Of a DNA stretch of 64,000 nucleotides, positions 12,330 through 24,783 are shown one piece after another. Numbering within the stretch: the first letter of the stretch is position 1; each line of letters begins with the position of its first letter. The DNA comes from Arion vulgaris (Eukaryota > Mollusca > Gastropoda > Stylommatophora > Arionidae), in the NCBI GenBank assembly GCA_020796225.1, contig CM036754.1, positions 13,283,867 to 13,347,866 on the forward strand, in the 5' to 3' direction. The position numbers and the translations under genes were made by a program. The notes beneath the pieces are model-generated. The model had not been told where the DNA came from, made no database searches, and saw only the letters and a program-made list of their open reading frames with translations.

Positions 12330-12660
12330 ATGTATCTCTCTCTCGCATGCGATAACCGCCCAGACCGATGTACTAGATCTCCCCATAAATTCTATTCATG
12401 TGGAAATCTGATTCATGCAGCTCTTAGCCTCAGTGTGTTTTATGTCACATCTTCAGCACCATTTGGAGCTCTGGTGCTTATCCTTCAGCGTCCGGTTTCA
12501 GCCAGCGTTTACTCAGTTCACTCTCCGTTCTGTAGCCATCTAGTGTTTTTACAGTGTGGGGTAGCTAGCCCCACGCCCAACCTCCTTAGCCGCCTCTTAT
12601 GACATGCATGGCAGATAACAGTGGTTCTATTCTTTACACCCCAATTTGGACCCCGGCAAC
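12330..12660 (-). mobile_element. SINE-A' (same head and core, different body)
   Basis: On the minus strand it starts with the SINE-A head (CCGAGTGGTTGCCGGGGTCC) and core, then turns into an unrelated body (GTGGGGCTAGCTACCCCACA to TATGGGGAGATCTAG) ending in a GA-rich tail. A second copy of the same arrangement is at 22662-23000. Confidence 0.75.
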
Positions 12661-12738
12661 CACTCGGGTGGTTATATATATAAAATTCCTAGTGGAAGCA
12701 AGATAAAAAACCAAGTTTTTACTGGCTACTTAACCAGC

Positions 12739-12986
12739 GGGGGTATCTGTGGCCAAGTGGTTAAGCCGTTGCCTTGCAATCTGAAGGTTGTGGGTTAAAA
12801 TCCAAACCGCGCTGTTCTGTTCACAGCGTATTTTTTCCAGAGATCCCTAGGATTGTTGCGGAGCTATGTAGTTCATGCTGTGTGAAATACTCTCGGCAGG
12901 TGTAGTGCCATTTCTGAGCAAGAGGGACTGAACCATATGGGGTAAAATCCAGCACAGTGAAGCTAATCCTTCAGCTTTAGATCCAT
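12739..12986 (+). mobile_element. SINE-B, tRNA-headed, 9-bp TSD
   Basis: The head has box A TGGCCAAGTGG and box B GGTTAAAATCC as in a tRNA. The body contains CCCTAGGATTGTTGCGGAG and the end TGAAGCTAATCCTTCAGC. It is flanked by TTAACCAGC (12730-12738 and 12987-12995). Confidence 0.85.
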
Positions 12987-12995
12987 TTAACCAGC

Positions 12996-13654
12996 ATAAC
13001 AACCTTATTGATAACAGCAAATGTTACAAATTTTATCGTGTATCTGTTATTTGTCTAAATGTTCTAAGTTTAATATAAGAACACGCTCAAGAATGGCTGA
13101 TCTAATTTGTTTACAATGACTATTCACGTGAAAAACAAATTCAAAATAATTTTAAAACCCATTTAATTATCACTTACTGCATATTTTGAATGTATCTAAC
13201 ACCGTTTTCCTAAATACTGTCCGCTTTCACAAATGTCCTCATAATGTATCCATATTTATGCATGACCGTTGAGTTATTCTTATGTGTCGATTCCTCCTTG
13301 CCAAAAATGGCTGACACATTCTATTTCTGGGGATGTCTTTTTTTTGGAGTTTGCTATCTAGACAGTTGCAGTTCCCTGCTGATGAGATCTGTTTTCCGGG
13401 GTTTGTCTGGAGTCATCCTACTCTAGATGATTTCAACCTTCTGCTATCGAGCCTACCAGCCCAAGATTTTGTGCAGTGTGTGCTCTCTGGACACTATAGT
13501 TTAATCCCCATATACTTGAGGAAAGCATCCATCATAGAGGTATAAAACAAGAAAGAAAAAAGATGTCCTCAAGGGAGAGAGAGGACAGCTATTTGTCGCC
13601 TAGCTGGAGGATGGGTTGATTGCAGCCAGAGCATTTACCACTCGCTGGTGGGTT
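12996..13654. other. No gene recognised
   Basis: Short open stretches only. CCTACTCTAGATGATTTCAA near 13417 may be old LINE DNA, but I cannot place it. Confidence 0.4.
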
Positions 13655-13810
13655 CTAAGGTGTCACCTTAGAGTTGTCCCATCCTGCATTAAGCTTTGGG
13701 GAAATCTAACAGATCTAAAGCAAACTGCCCAGTTTTTCGTCCACAGTGGATTAAACGTATGATCAGAGATGCCGAAGAAGTATCCATATTTACGTAAATC
13801 AGGAAAGTTT
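13655..13810 (+). pseudogene. LINE RNase-H family C-terminal fragment
   Basis: AAGCTTTGGGGAAATCTAAC and GATTAAACGTATGATCAGAG match 16318-16380 in reverse. In one frame it gives [20 protein letters not shown]. Confidence 0.5.
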
Positions 13811-13934
13811 CATTAGCGCTTGAATACAAATAATATTTTATGAGAATTTATAGCATTCCCTGCAATCAAGTGAGAGACGACTTCTGGCTTTCTACACCAC
13901 AACTATCATTGCTGATCTTTTCCCATGATATTCT

Positions 13935-14000
13935 ATTTAATTCAAATGGGATAAAACCCGGTGCAATGAAGTCAATCCTTCGGCTTTAGTCTTTTTAATT
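13935..14000 (+). mobile_element. SINE-B 3' fragment
   Basis: GGATAAAACCCGGTGCAATG and AGTCAATCCTTCGGCTTTAG match only the last part of SINE-B. Confidence 0.6.
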
Positions 14001-14625
14001 AGAACCAATTGCACTCAACATATATCATCTACATCTCTATATACATGATTGAATAATTTATGAAGTCATATCAGCAGAAAATCTTGCTTTCCGAGACGTG
14101 GATAAAGAAGCCATTACGGTAAAAAATTAAGTGGCAATATGTTATAAGTTGTAAAAAATTGTTTAAAGTTTTTGAGCCAACATATAGTTTAAAAGAGCAT
14201 GTAAAAGAACTATTGGAAGTTCACAATAGATAAGAGCATGCTGGAAAGCCTGCTTGGAAAAATTCATTAAAAAATAATTTTAAATACAAATTCTTTCAAA
14301 ATATTTTCACCATAATCTAAATTACATTGAGGATCCTCGCCGTTGCTACAGTCCTTATTATGCTACTGAGATCTTCCTGTGTAAGAAAGAGATCAAAGCA
14401 CACATAGTTACTCACCCAAGTGCAATGATGATGGTCCTATAAATCAATCAATCAAGCTAACATCAAGTTTACTTAGCCCATGAGCAAGAGGCAGGCAAAT
14501 TGGAAATTGCTGGTTTGTTAGCAACCTAACTATGGGATTCAGACAAGCGCTATGTAGTTCCCTTAGCATTCTAAAGATGAGAGTCATGATGAGATGGGAG
14601 TTTATACTGATAAACAAATACTCAC

Positions 14626-14826
14626 GCTGTCAGTAACAGATGCATAAACAGAAATTCTGTTGGCTGTGGTCGCTGTCAGTAGTTGGTCTCTGTATATCGA
14701 CAAGCAGTGGACAGGTTCTGATTGAAATTTGGTTGGGCATACTTCTTGTCCAGTGTCAACATTCCACAGTTTGATTGTCTGATCAAAAGCTGAGGACAGC
14801 AGGCGTGACTTACTGTAGGCCTTGAG
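14626..14826 (-). CDS. WDR81: WDR81 exon 27, last WD40 blades found
   Basis: Codes residues 2038-2104. [20 protein letters not shown] and [20 protein letters not shown] match LVSSSSDHSLTVWKELEQ and SEVVTGTVSNKIGVCSLLE. The acceptor is ACTAG/CTCAAG and the donor AGC/GTGAGT, phase 0 at both ends. A donor is present, so at least one more exon with the stop codon must follow. I could not place it in 1-14600. Confidence 0.9.
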
Positions 14827-17800
14827 CTAGTTTCAAACAAAAGAAGTGGTATGATTTCAAGAAAGCAGCTTTGAAATAAAACTCACATCGCAAAAATTGA
14901 TGTCTAGTTATTTCAAAAATGAGAAGAATGCAAATATGTGTTTAAGCAAATAAAACTATGTTTATAATAAGTCATTTTCTACAATATAATGTGACTGTGG
15001 TTGTGGAAACTATCCACATAATGTGACTGGTTGTGGAAACTATCAACATAATGTGACTGGTTGTGGAAGCTATCCACATAATGTGACTGTGGTTGTGGAA
15101 GCTATCCACATAATGTGACTGTGGTTGTGAAAACTATCAACATAATGTGACTGTGGTTGTGAAAACTATCAACATAATGTGACTGTGGTTGTGAAAACTA
15201 TCAACATAATGTGACTGTGGTTGTGGAAGCTATCCACATAATGTGACTGTGGTTGTGAAAACTATCAACATAATGTGACTGTGGTTGTGAAAACTATCAA
15301 CATAATGTGACTGTGGTTGTGAAAACTATCAACATAATGTGACTGTGGTTGTGAAAACTATCAACATAATGTGACTGTGGTTGTGGAAGCTATCCACATA
15401 ATGTGACTGTGGTTGTGAAAACTATCAACATAATGTGACTGTGGTTGTGAAAACTATCAACATAATGTGACTGTGGTTGTGAAAACTATCAACATAATGT
15501 GACTGTGGTTGTGGAAGCTTATCAACAAAATGAACTAATAACAGTAACAGAAAAAAATGTTTCACCTCAAAATTAATTTCAAATACGATCATGTCCATGT
15601 TGTCTCAGATGAAGATGGGTGTTAAAATAGGGCACCAGAGATGTATCACACTGATGCCATGAGGCCTGTGATCTCCGCATTGGATGGAACTGCTCTATAC
15701 TGTATCAGTTATACAATCTACGATGGATCACTTCTTCACCCCTAGGGAGGCATAGGTCTGCAACCAAGTCCTTACAAGCTCGCCCATCCAAGGCCCTTCC
15801 CTCCAGATCTCTTCGCTCTCTCCCCATTTTCTTGTATGCTGTCTCCCTTCTTACAGGGTCCACCCTCCCCACCCCTCCCTCAGGTGGCAAGCTGAGTTGT
15901 GGTTTCTGTAGCTATCTAGTGTTTTTACGGTGTGGGGTAGCTAGTCCCATTTCCAACCTCCTTAGTCGCCTCTTACGATATGAGTGACAGGTAAAAGTGG
16001 TACTAATATATACACCCCTAATTTATGATGGACCAGTGACATAGTATTGTTCTAGAATCATACTTGCAAAATCTCAGCATCATGAGCTTTCCAGAAATGT
16101 AGAAACATGCCACTGTTGACATTGAGTATATAAATGAGGCCAGTTGAGAAACCGATTGCAACCCAGTTACTGTCTGGACTAACCACCACACAGCGAATCA
16201 AACCTACAGACAAAATCATATTTCATTATTTTAAACTCATATTTGAATACACCTATTTCTTGCTAAAAAAAACACTTGCCCGATTTCTTCTTCAGCGATC
16301 TCTGGTCATACGCTTAGTTTCCTGTGAATCGCAAACTATGCAGTTAGCTTCAGGTCTGTCAGGTTTCCCCAAAGCTTAGTTTTTAGGTTGACTGGGTGTG
16401 ACCACATGTTGCTTCTCAGCTCACACAGGAGAGGACAGTCTTGCAGGACATGTTTCTTCTTCTTCTTTGTGTTCGTTCTTTACGACCAATTTTAATCACT
16501 CTTTCTGATATGTTCAATCTTTGCCAAAAACGTGTATACGTTGCACATTAGGTTTAGTAGGCCCCTCCTCCTCCTCCTCTTCTTTGCGTTCGTTCTTACG
16601 ACCAATTTTAATCACTCTTTGTGATATGTTTGATCTTTGCCAAGAACGTGTATACGTTGCACATTGGTTTGGCAGGCCCCTAAACGGATATTCTACATGT
16701 TTAGGGCATGTGCATCCGATTTCAGCCAAACCTCCTTACTCGCCTCTTACGACATGCGTGGCAGGTAACAGTGGTTCTATTCTTTACACCCCAAATTTGG
16801 GTCCCGGTAACCACTCGGCGGGTAGGCCCCTAAACGCATAGACCTGTACATGTTTAGGACACGGGCATCTGATTTTATCCAAACCTCCTTAGTCACCTCT
16901 TACGACGTGTGGCAGGTAACAGTAGTTCTATTTTTTACACCCCAAATTTGGGTTCCGGTAACCACTCGGGTGAACAGGACATACTCAGGTGTCTGTTCCG
17001 TCTGCTGACACTGACAGAGAGCTGTTTGACTTATTCCTAGTGTATGTAAGTGGTCTGTTGAGTATGCAGTGTCCGGTATATAGACGAAATAAAATTACCT
17101 GGTCTGTTCTGTTTAGGTCTTATGAGGATGCACTTTTGATAATCATATCCAGTGTTCGTCTTCTAGTCTACTGGGAAACTTGCCTGATTTCACACTGAAT
17201 GTTCTTATTATAGTATAGGGTTACAACAAACTTTTGTTGATTTAAGTATGGTTCTTCAATCTGATAAATCAGCCAAATGGGACAGTGGTCTCAGAGAGGA
17301 TGTAACATTTGGATACATAGTGCTATCACTACTTTTTCCTGAATATCTAGAAAGTTGGCACGAAATGGTCATATGCCCCAAGTGGGGTTAAAAAGGCACA
17401 AAAGGAAAGAGAGATAAATTAAACTCATTTTATGAAAGAAAGCAACAACTTACAAACATATGCAGATATAATTATATGATATTAGATCAAAGGGAAAGAG
17501 CCAAAACTGCTTTATTATCTAAGAAGTAGGCAATTATACAAACCACACCACTGACAAGAGAACTTTGAGATGTCTAAAACATATGAAGTCTACAGATAGG
17601 AAAGGGCACATCTTAATTTAATTCAAATAATTAGACTAGGAGAATATGAAAAAGCGAGAGGAGCAGCTGTGAAGATAGACAGACGGTGTCAAAATGAGCA
17701 ACCATGAAGATAAACAGACAGTATAAAAACAGACTGAAAGCAAGCAATCATAAAATCTAAAAAGTGCACATCAAGGATAGAATGAAACATACATTCTTCT

Positions 17801-20800
17801 CTTCTTCTGCATTTGACCACTATGGATTCAGGCATAGTCATAACATGGCCTGATATAGCGCTTCTGACTGATTTTTCCATGACGGCCTGCTTTCCTTATT
17901 ATCAGTGTCCCCTGCCATACAGTGCCTCCTCCGAGTTAGAGGAAACATAAATTCTAAAGTTGGAGACAAACATTCATCCAAACATACAGCAGTTAATAAA
18001 GAAAACAAGTTTTCAAATAATCAAAATGGTTCCCACAAACATTTTCTAACCTGTGCTACCCACGGAACAACGGAACTCATGTGTGTACTTGCATGTTCTC
18101 ATATCCATAAATCTGTTCAAGAAGAAGACACAAACAGTTTCAGACTTAAGATGCAATTAACTGTGCAAATAAAATAAGAATGAAGACACACACATATTGA
18201 CTCCAAAAATAAAGACATCACTAATGTCAGTTTCTACCTGACAATCTAGCAGTTGATGTGGATTGGTTTAGATAAAAATCCTCTTTGCTACCACATTTTA
18301 TGGAACAAGTATTTCAGATATAAGTGAGCAAACAAACAGAGGAAACAATTTAATTCTATCTTGAGTTAAAAGAAAAACAATTTAGAACTATTATAGATTA
18401 AATAATCTCGGATGCATGTGTCCGCTAGGGAATGCTAACCCAAAACAAATGCTTGCAAAAAACGGATGCACCAGGCGGTAAGGCGCATAACATGGTGCAA
18501 CGACCCCTCACAATGAGAAATGGGATAACAGATTCTACGGCCGCCAATCTGCCTCAGAGTTTTAGCCATGCAGTAAGAATGTCAGACCTACCATCACGAG
18601 GGTGGCCAAAACTTACTGCTGGAAGAGGTCGGCACAAACGGGGAAGCAGAAATCATTGGAATTATATCCTACAGAACTGCCTAAGTGTGCAGACTTGAGA
18701 AGAAAGAGGTGGCCCACTTACACTAGCGTCCTAGACAAACTGTATGGGGTGGCTGATAATCTGAGGCAGACGGCTGCCTTTATTAAAGAATCCAAAATCC
18801 CAATCTAGTGAGAACGCACAAGAAGAAGAAGATTAAATAATCTGGTGGGGCATTTGGCCGAATGGATTAGAGCACGGGTTCCATACGGAAGACCAGGGTT
18901 CAATCCCCGGTAAGACCATGGAGTTTTTTTTGTCTGTGGCATAAAAAAAATCCTGACCTTAACAGTTTCGCCGCGACTGCACTAGCCAATGCGGCCATTA
19001 AATTTCACAGGCACATGTCCACCCCCGTCTTACGCCACACTAAAATGTGGTATTACAGGCAGTAATGATCGTTTATATAAATTAAATGATTTAATATTAA
19101 TCCTATCTTGATAGGGGAAACAATCTAACACTGATCCTACCTAAGGCTGGCTTCTGTTGTTGCCAGGGCAACTAGAGTTGAGGGTGCTGGCAGGGCAGTA
19201 AGTGCAACCACTGGAGCATATTTAGGTGACTCCAACTGACTGACAGCCACACCTGTGTATGGATCCCATACCTGAAACATGACAGCAAACCAGGTTAACA
19301 CATATAAGCCAAAAATATAATATCATACCTGGGTTGTGGCAATATGTACTAAATAGAGAATGTTGTACCTGCAGTGTGGCAATATGAAACAAAACATAGA
19401 AATGCATACCTGGATTGTGGACAATAATCAAAACATTTTCGTGGAAGGAAGGGCACTTCAATAATTGTAGATACATGCTTACAATAGAATAACATTTACA
19501 GATTTGGTAATATTTAGAGGAAATTCTCAGGAAATACTTGGACTAAAACTAATGACAGCTTGGGGAGAGTAAGAAATTGGAAGAAAATGTGGACATCTAC
19601 TTCAATTAAATCGGTCACTCTGTGACCCTCATGATGAAGTCTGAATCTAATGTCACTTTCTTTTGTCATGAACTTGGACCAAGATTCCCAAAACTCTGTG
19701 CCACAGACCTCCAAAACTCTGTACCAAACATATCACCCCCTAATCCCAGATTTCCTGGATGACAAAGAACCTAAAATAATTCATGGCAAAAAAACTTCAA
19801 CAAATTGAGACATTATATACATGAAGACACCGAAATGAACTTTTTTAAGTTCATCTTCGAGCATTAATCTACAAATCTTGGCAAATCAATGAAACTCATA
19901 GGAAAAACATCTTTTGAAGATGGATGTTGTGAACCTCTAGGAAACATAATGTGAAGATGTTGTGACTAGCAGCATAGAAAGTATGATGATTATGATGAAC
20001 TTACATGCACTGTGCTGTCACAAGATGCTACCAATCTCATACTCTCTATGTAAACAACAGAGAAGACAGACTTCTTATGTCGTTGGTAGCAGAACTGGCA
20101 GTATTGTCTGAAAAGAAAAGGCAACATAAATGATAACAAAAAACAACAACAAAAACAATCATATAAAATTATCAAAAAATAACATGATTTAATAACAGGA
20201 GAAGAAGAAGACCATGGAGAAGATGGATTCAGGATGTAACTGATGGTTTGAACATGATGGCTGCAGAGGCGGAACATCTGGCCCACGAGAGAAATTCCGA
20301 TGGACTGTTGGGGTGGCAAAGTTCAGCTCAGGACAAGCTATTTGATGATGATGAGGAATAACATGATAGCATAAAATGGCAACAGGAAATGATTAGGGCT
20401 AACAACCCAAATCTCTAAGAATGTCTCTTCTACAGAAACTGCAATGGAAAACTGACTTAGTGCTAGTAACTATTTCAGCATTATGTTCCATGATGAATTA
20501 AAAAAAACTAATATAAATAGTAATAAGTTGAAGCTTTATATTCAATTGTGAACTGAAAATCATACTGCTCTCAACTGTTATTATGTCTTACATGTCAAAG
20601 CAGTTTCCAAGCAAGACTCAGACTCTATATGATCTGTGTGGTTTGTGCCAAGCCAGACTCAGACTATATGGTGATCTGTGTGGTTTGTGGCAATCAGACT
20701 CAGACTCTATGGTGATCTGTGTGGTTTATGCCAAGCCAAACTCAGACTCTAAATGATCTGTGTGGTTTGTTCCAAGCCAGACTCAGATTATATGGTGATC

Positions 20801-23800
20801 TGTGTGGTTTATGCCAAGCCAGACTCAGACTCTATATGATCTGTGTGGTTTGTGCCAAGCCAGACTCAGACTATATGGTGATCTGTGTGGTTTGTGGCAA
20901 TCAGACTCAGACTCTATGGTGATCTGTGTGGTTTATGCCAAGCCAAACTCAGACTCTAAATGATCTGTGTGGTTTGTGCCAAGCCAGACTCAGATTATAT
21001 GGTGATCTGTGTGGTTTATGCCAAGCCAGACTCAGACTCTATATGATCTGTGTGGTTTGTGTCAAGCCAGACTCAGATTATATGGTGATCTGTGTGGTTT
21101 ATGCCAAGCCAGACTCAGACTATATGATCTGTGTGGTTTGTGCCAAGCCAGACTCGGACTGAATCATCAATATTTATGTTGTTATTTGCATTTGTTCTTA
21201 TCAACCAAAATAACTACTCTATGGTCTTCTTCTTCTTTGCGTTCGTTCTTTACAATCAATTTTAATCACTCTTTGTGATATGTTTGATCTTTGCCAAGAA
21301 CATGTATATGTTGCACATTGGTTTGGTAGGCCCCTAAACGCATAGACTTCTACACGTTTAGGACACATGCATCCGATTTCAGCCAAACCTCCTTAGTCGC
21401 CTCTTCGACATGCGTGGCAGGTAACAGTGGTTCTACTCTTTACATCCCAAATTTGGGCCCGGTAACCACTCAGGCGTCTCTATGGTGATCTGTGTGGTTT
21501 GTGTCGAGAAAGTATGTTGCGTCCTTGTTAGGCCCCAATGACATGTAGGACGACAGGTACATCAGAATTTCAGCCAAATCACAATTTTTGATTACATTCT
21601 AGAAATATGATAACAGATCTCTGACAACAATGATGTTGTTATCACCGCTTACAAAGTAGGGAAAAAGTGGGGAGGGGACATTAATGAATATAAATATTAC
21701 TAAAATTACAGATATGGAAAGGGAAAGGAAGAAATGGCCAGTAGAAAGAATATAGTCAGAAAATAAAATAAGAGATGAAAGAAAGATTGATGGGATACAT
21801 ACTTTGCTGTGCCATCACCGTTGCTATTTATAGACCACAGTCGGAGAGTCTTATCCTTGCAGGCTGATATAAAGCAATTCTCTGTGTCCATTGTGTGCAG
21901 TGATCTGATGCTGCTGGTGTGACCTGTAGATAGCGCATGTTAACAAATCAACATTTTTACTTCCACAACAAACAGCAAAGAAAGGTCAGCTAGTAACATA
22001 TTTTTAAACAGCTTCTTCTTTGTCCTACACATAATGTTTCAACTATTTGTTTTTTACTCAATCGAAAAATCCTGGCATATCCTTTACAGGGTATCGCCAT
22101 CAACCTTGGTAAACGAGTTTTTGATTTTCTAGGCACCACTTATACATTCTGTGGTTTGCCATTGCTTTCTAAACGGTGAGGTTTATTTTTACCATTTGTA
22201 AAAATCTCTGGTAACAAATTTGCTGCTTCCAAACTGCCAGCTGTGAAGTTTGAACCAGGTACTCTTGGGTTGTGATCAAGCTCACTACCGCTAAGCCACA
22301 AATGCCCACTTTAACTCAATAAATACCATTAACCACTACAGTGTCTTACAATGTGCGCCAATCACATCTCTAGTCACTATAGTGGCTTATCACACACAGA
22401 GGTCTGTGGTTAAGTGATTATGCTCTTGGCTTGCGTTCTGAAGGTGGTCGTTTCAAACCCGGGAACTTGACATTCTGTTCATGAGTGTATTTTTTTAACA
22501 GTACCCTAGGATTGTTGCAGGAGCTATAGAGTTCATGTTTTGTGTAATACTCTCAGCAGATGGCGTGCCATATCTGTGAAGAGTGACAGAGCCATATGAG
22601 GTCAAACCCGGTGCAATGAAGTCAATCCTTCGACTTAAGAACATTTAGATCATATAACACCCGAGTGGTTACCGGAGCCCAAATTGGAGTGTAAAGAATA
22701 GAACCACTGTTACCTGCCACACATGTCATAAGAGGCTACTAAGGAGGTTGTTCGTGGGGATAGCTACCCCACATTGTAAAAACACAGAACGGAGAGCGAA
22801 CCGAGTAAACGCTGGCTGAAACCGGACACCTCGCCGAAGAATAAGCACCAAAGCTCCAAATGGTGCTGAAGATGTGACGTAAAACACAGCAATGCTAAGG
22901 CTGCATGAATCAGATTTCCACATGAATAGAATTTATGGAGAGGTCTGGTACATCGGTCTGGGTGGTGATCGAGTGAGTGAGAGATCACATAGAGAGCTCT
23001 ATTTACTTTGTAATAAACCTTTCAAGTTTGCGTCTTAGCTATTAATGGTAAAATAAATATATTTATAACTAAATATTGAATGAAATATATGTGATCATCA
23101 AATAGCTTGTCCTGAACAGAACTTTGCCACCCTAAAAGTTCTTCAGAATTACTCGCTCTCATAGGCCAGATGTCCCGTTTCTACAGCAGTCATGCTCAAA
23201 TCATCAGTTACATCCTGAATCCATCTTCTCCTCATCCAACAGTAGGTTGCCAAGAGACCAAACAACATCCCCTTTATCCATCCTAAAATTCCCAACAATC
23301 GATGCAAGAATGTTCATTCTCTTGTTGCCATCAACACCCCCATGCCAGGACAGTAGATCTCTGAATGTTAGAAACCTCTATAGATGACATCCACTCATAC
23401 CGCAACCTGCCATTCTGGATCTTCCGAAGTATCGACTGAGAGTCAGAAACAACAACGGCCCTAGTAAATGAAGTCCCAGGGCAGCAGTAATGGCTTCAAC
23501 CTCTGTTTTCATACTGGAAGTAGTTGTCCTGTATGCTCCATTTTAATTGATGCCTTTATCCCATCTTTTGATCAGTCCCCAATGATTGCACTATAGAAAT
23601 CTTTAAACTGATCTTCTTCTTCTTCTTTGCGTTCGTTCTTTATGACCAATTTTAATCACTCTTTGTGATATGTTTGATCTTTGCCAAGAACGTGTATATG
23701 TTGCATATTGGTTTGATAGGCCCTAAACGCATAGACTTCTACACACTTAGGACACATGCATCCGATTTCAGCCAAACCTCCTTAGTCGCCTCTTACGACA

Positions 23801-24743
23801 TGCGTGGCAGGTAACAGTGGTGCTATTCTTGACACCCCAAATTTGGGCCCCGGTAACCACTCGGGCGTTTAAACTGATGTATTAGCTACATTTGCACAGT
23901 TCGTTCTACTTTTTCATCATCAGGAAAAAGTTTGCGCCAAGAGTGTTTAGTGGACTGAAGAGGTGGAAATTGCTCAAGGCTAGGTCTGTGCTGTAAGTCA
24001 TATGTCCGAGAAGTATCTATCCAAGTTGATCAGTTGGGCACCCAGAATGACTGGGAGTCTAGTGTATAGTCAAACGCAATTATGAAGGCTAGAACAACAC
24101 AACCAGTGGATTTGAACACAGATACTCACCAAGGTATGTCTGAAGCTCAATCTGCATGAAGTTGAACATTGTGTCCCTTTCATGAAGACCTGTCAAGGGA
24201 ACCCAGCACGTTGGTTAAATATATTTCAAACAAGTTTTTATAAGCAGATACAACAGAAGAAGAGAGTGACTAATCGGTTAAGACACCAGTCACCAAATCT
24301 AGACAACATGAGATTTAAGTAAAATTACTAACCAGACCTGCAACCGTTGTGACTAGTTAGAATATCAGAATAATCTTATTTTTTTAGGCTCAGGTCATTC
24401 GTCATACTAGATCATTATCAAGTTAGTCACTAGGACATGGTTCACTGTCTTCTCAGATAATGGGTCATGTTGGTTCGCAACATTTGTCTCCAGGACAAAG
24501 TCTGGAACATTCCCCAGGTCATTGGTCATGTTAGATTATCCAACTTGTCTTCAGGAAACTAGGTTTCATTGATCTTCATATTTTCAGAATCATTGTCCAT
24601 AATTTATACAAGAGAATTGTTTCCATACAAAACTAATAATTCTGCCTTACTTCTCTTGCCAAAAGACTTGTTGCATCATAAATTCATCAATTATCTGTAT
24701 CATCCACATCCAAGTTGTCATCATTGCCAACACCACCACCATT

Positions 24744-24783
<40 letters not shown>

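Larger units (their letters stand above)
16300..17200 (-). pseudogene. LINE RNase-H family C-terminus, split by SINEs
   Basis: The minus strand has [20 protein letters not shown] and [16 protein letters not shown], comparable with the C-terminal part of the RNase-H LINE at 58215-58778. Two nested SINE-A copies (16452-16974) interrupt it. Confidence 0.55.

Noticed and set aside
14990..15525. Possible CRISPR-like array
   Set aside because: Repeats are directly adjacent with no unique spacers, in a eukaryotic intron.
16320..16380. Candidate for the missing WD40 exon (reads SLRFTGN)
   Set aside because: The DNA is repeated at 13690-13800 and belongs to a LINE; the true exon was then found at 18051-18112.
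18844..18915. tRNA gene
   Set aside because: A and B boxes are good, but the sequence continues into a SINE body and the acceptor stem is not convincing. The same applies to the heads of SINE-B, C, E and F.
20719..21278. ORFs with [12 protein letters not shown] repeats
   Set aside because: Translation of the 41-bp minisatellite; intronic and antisense.
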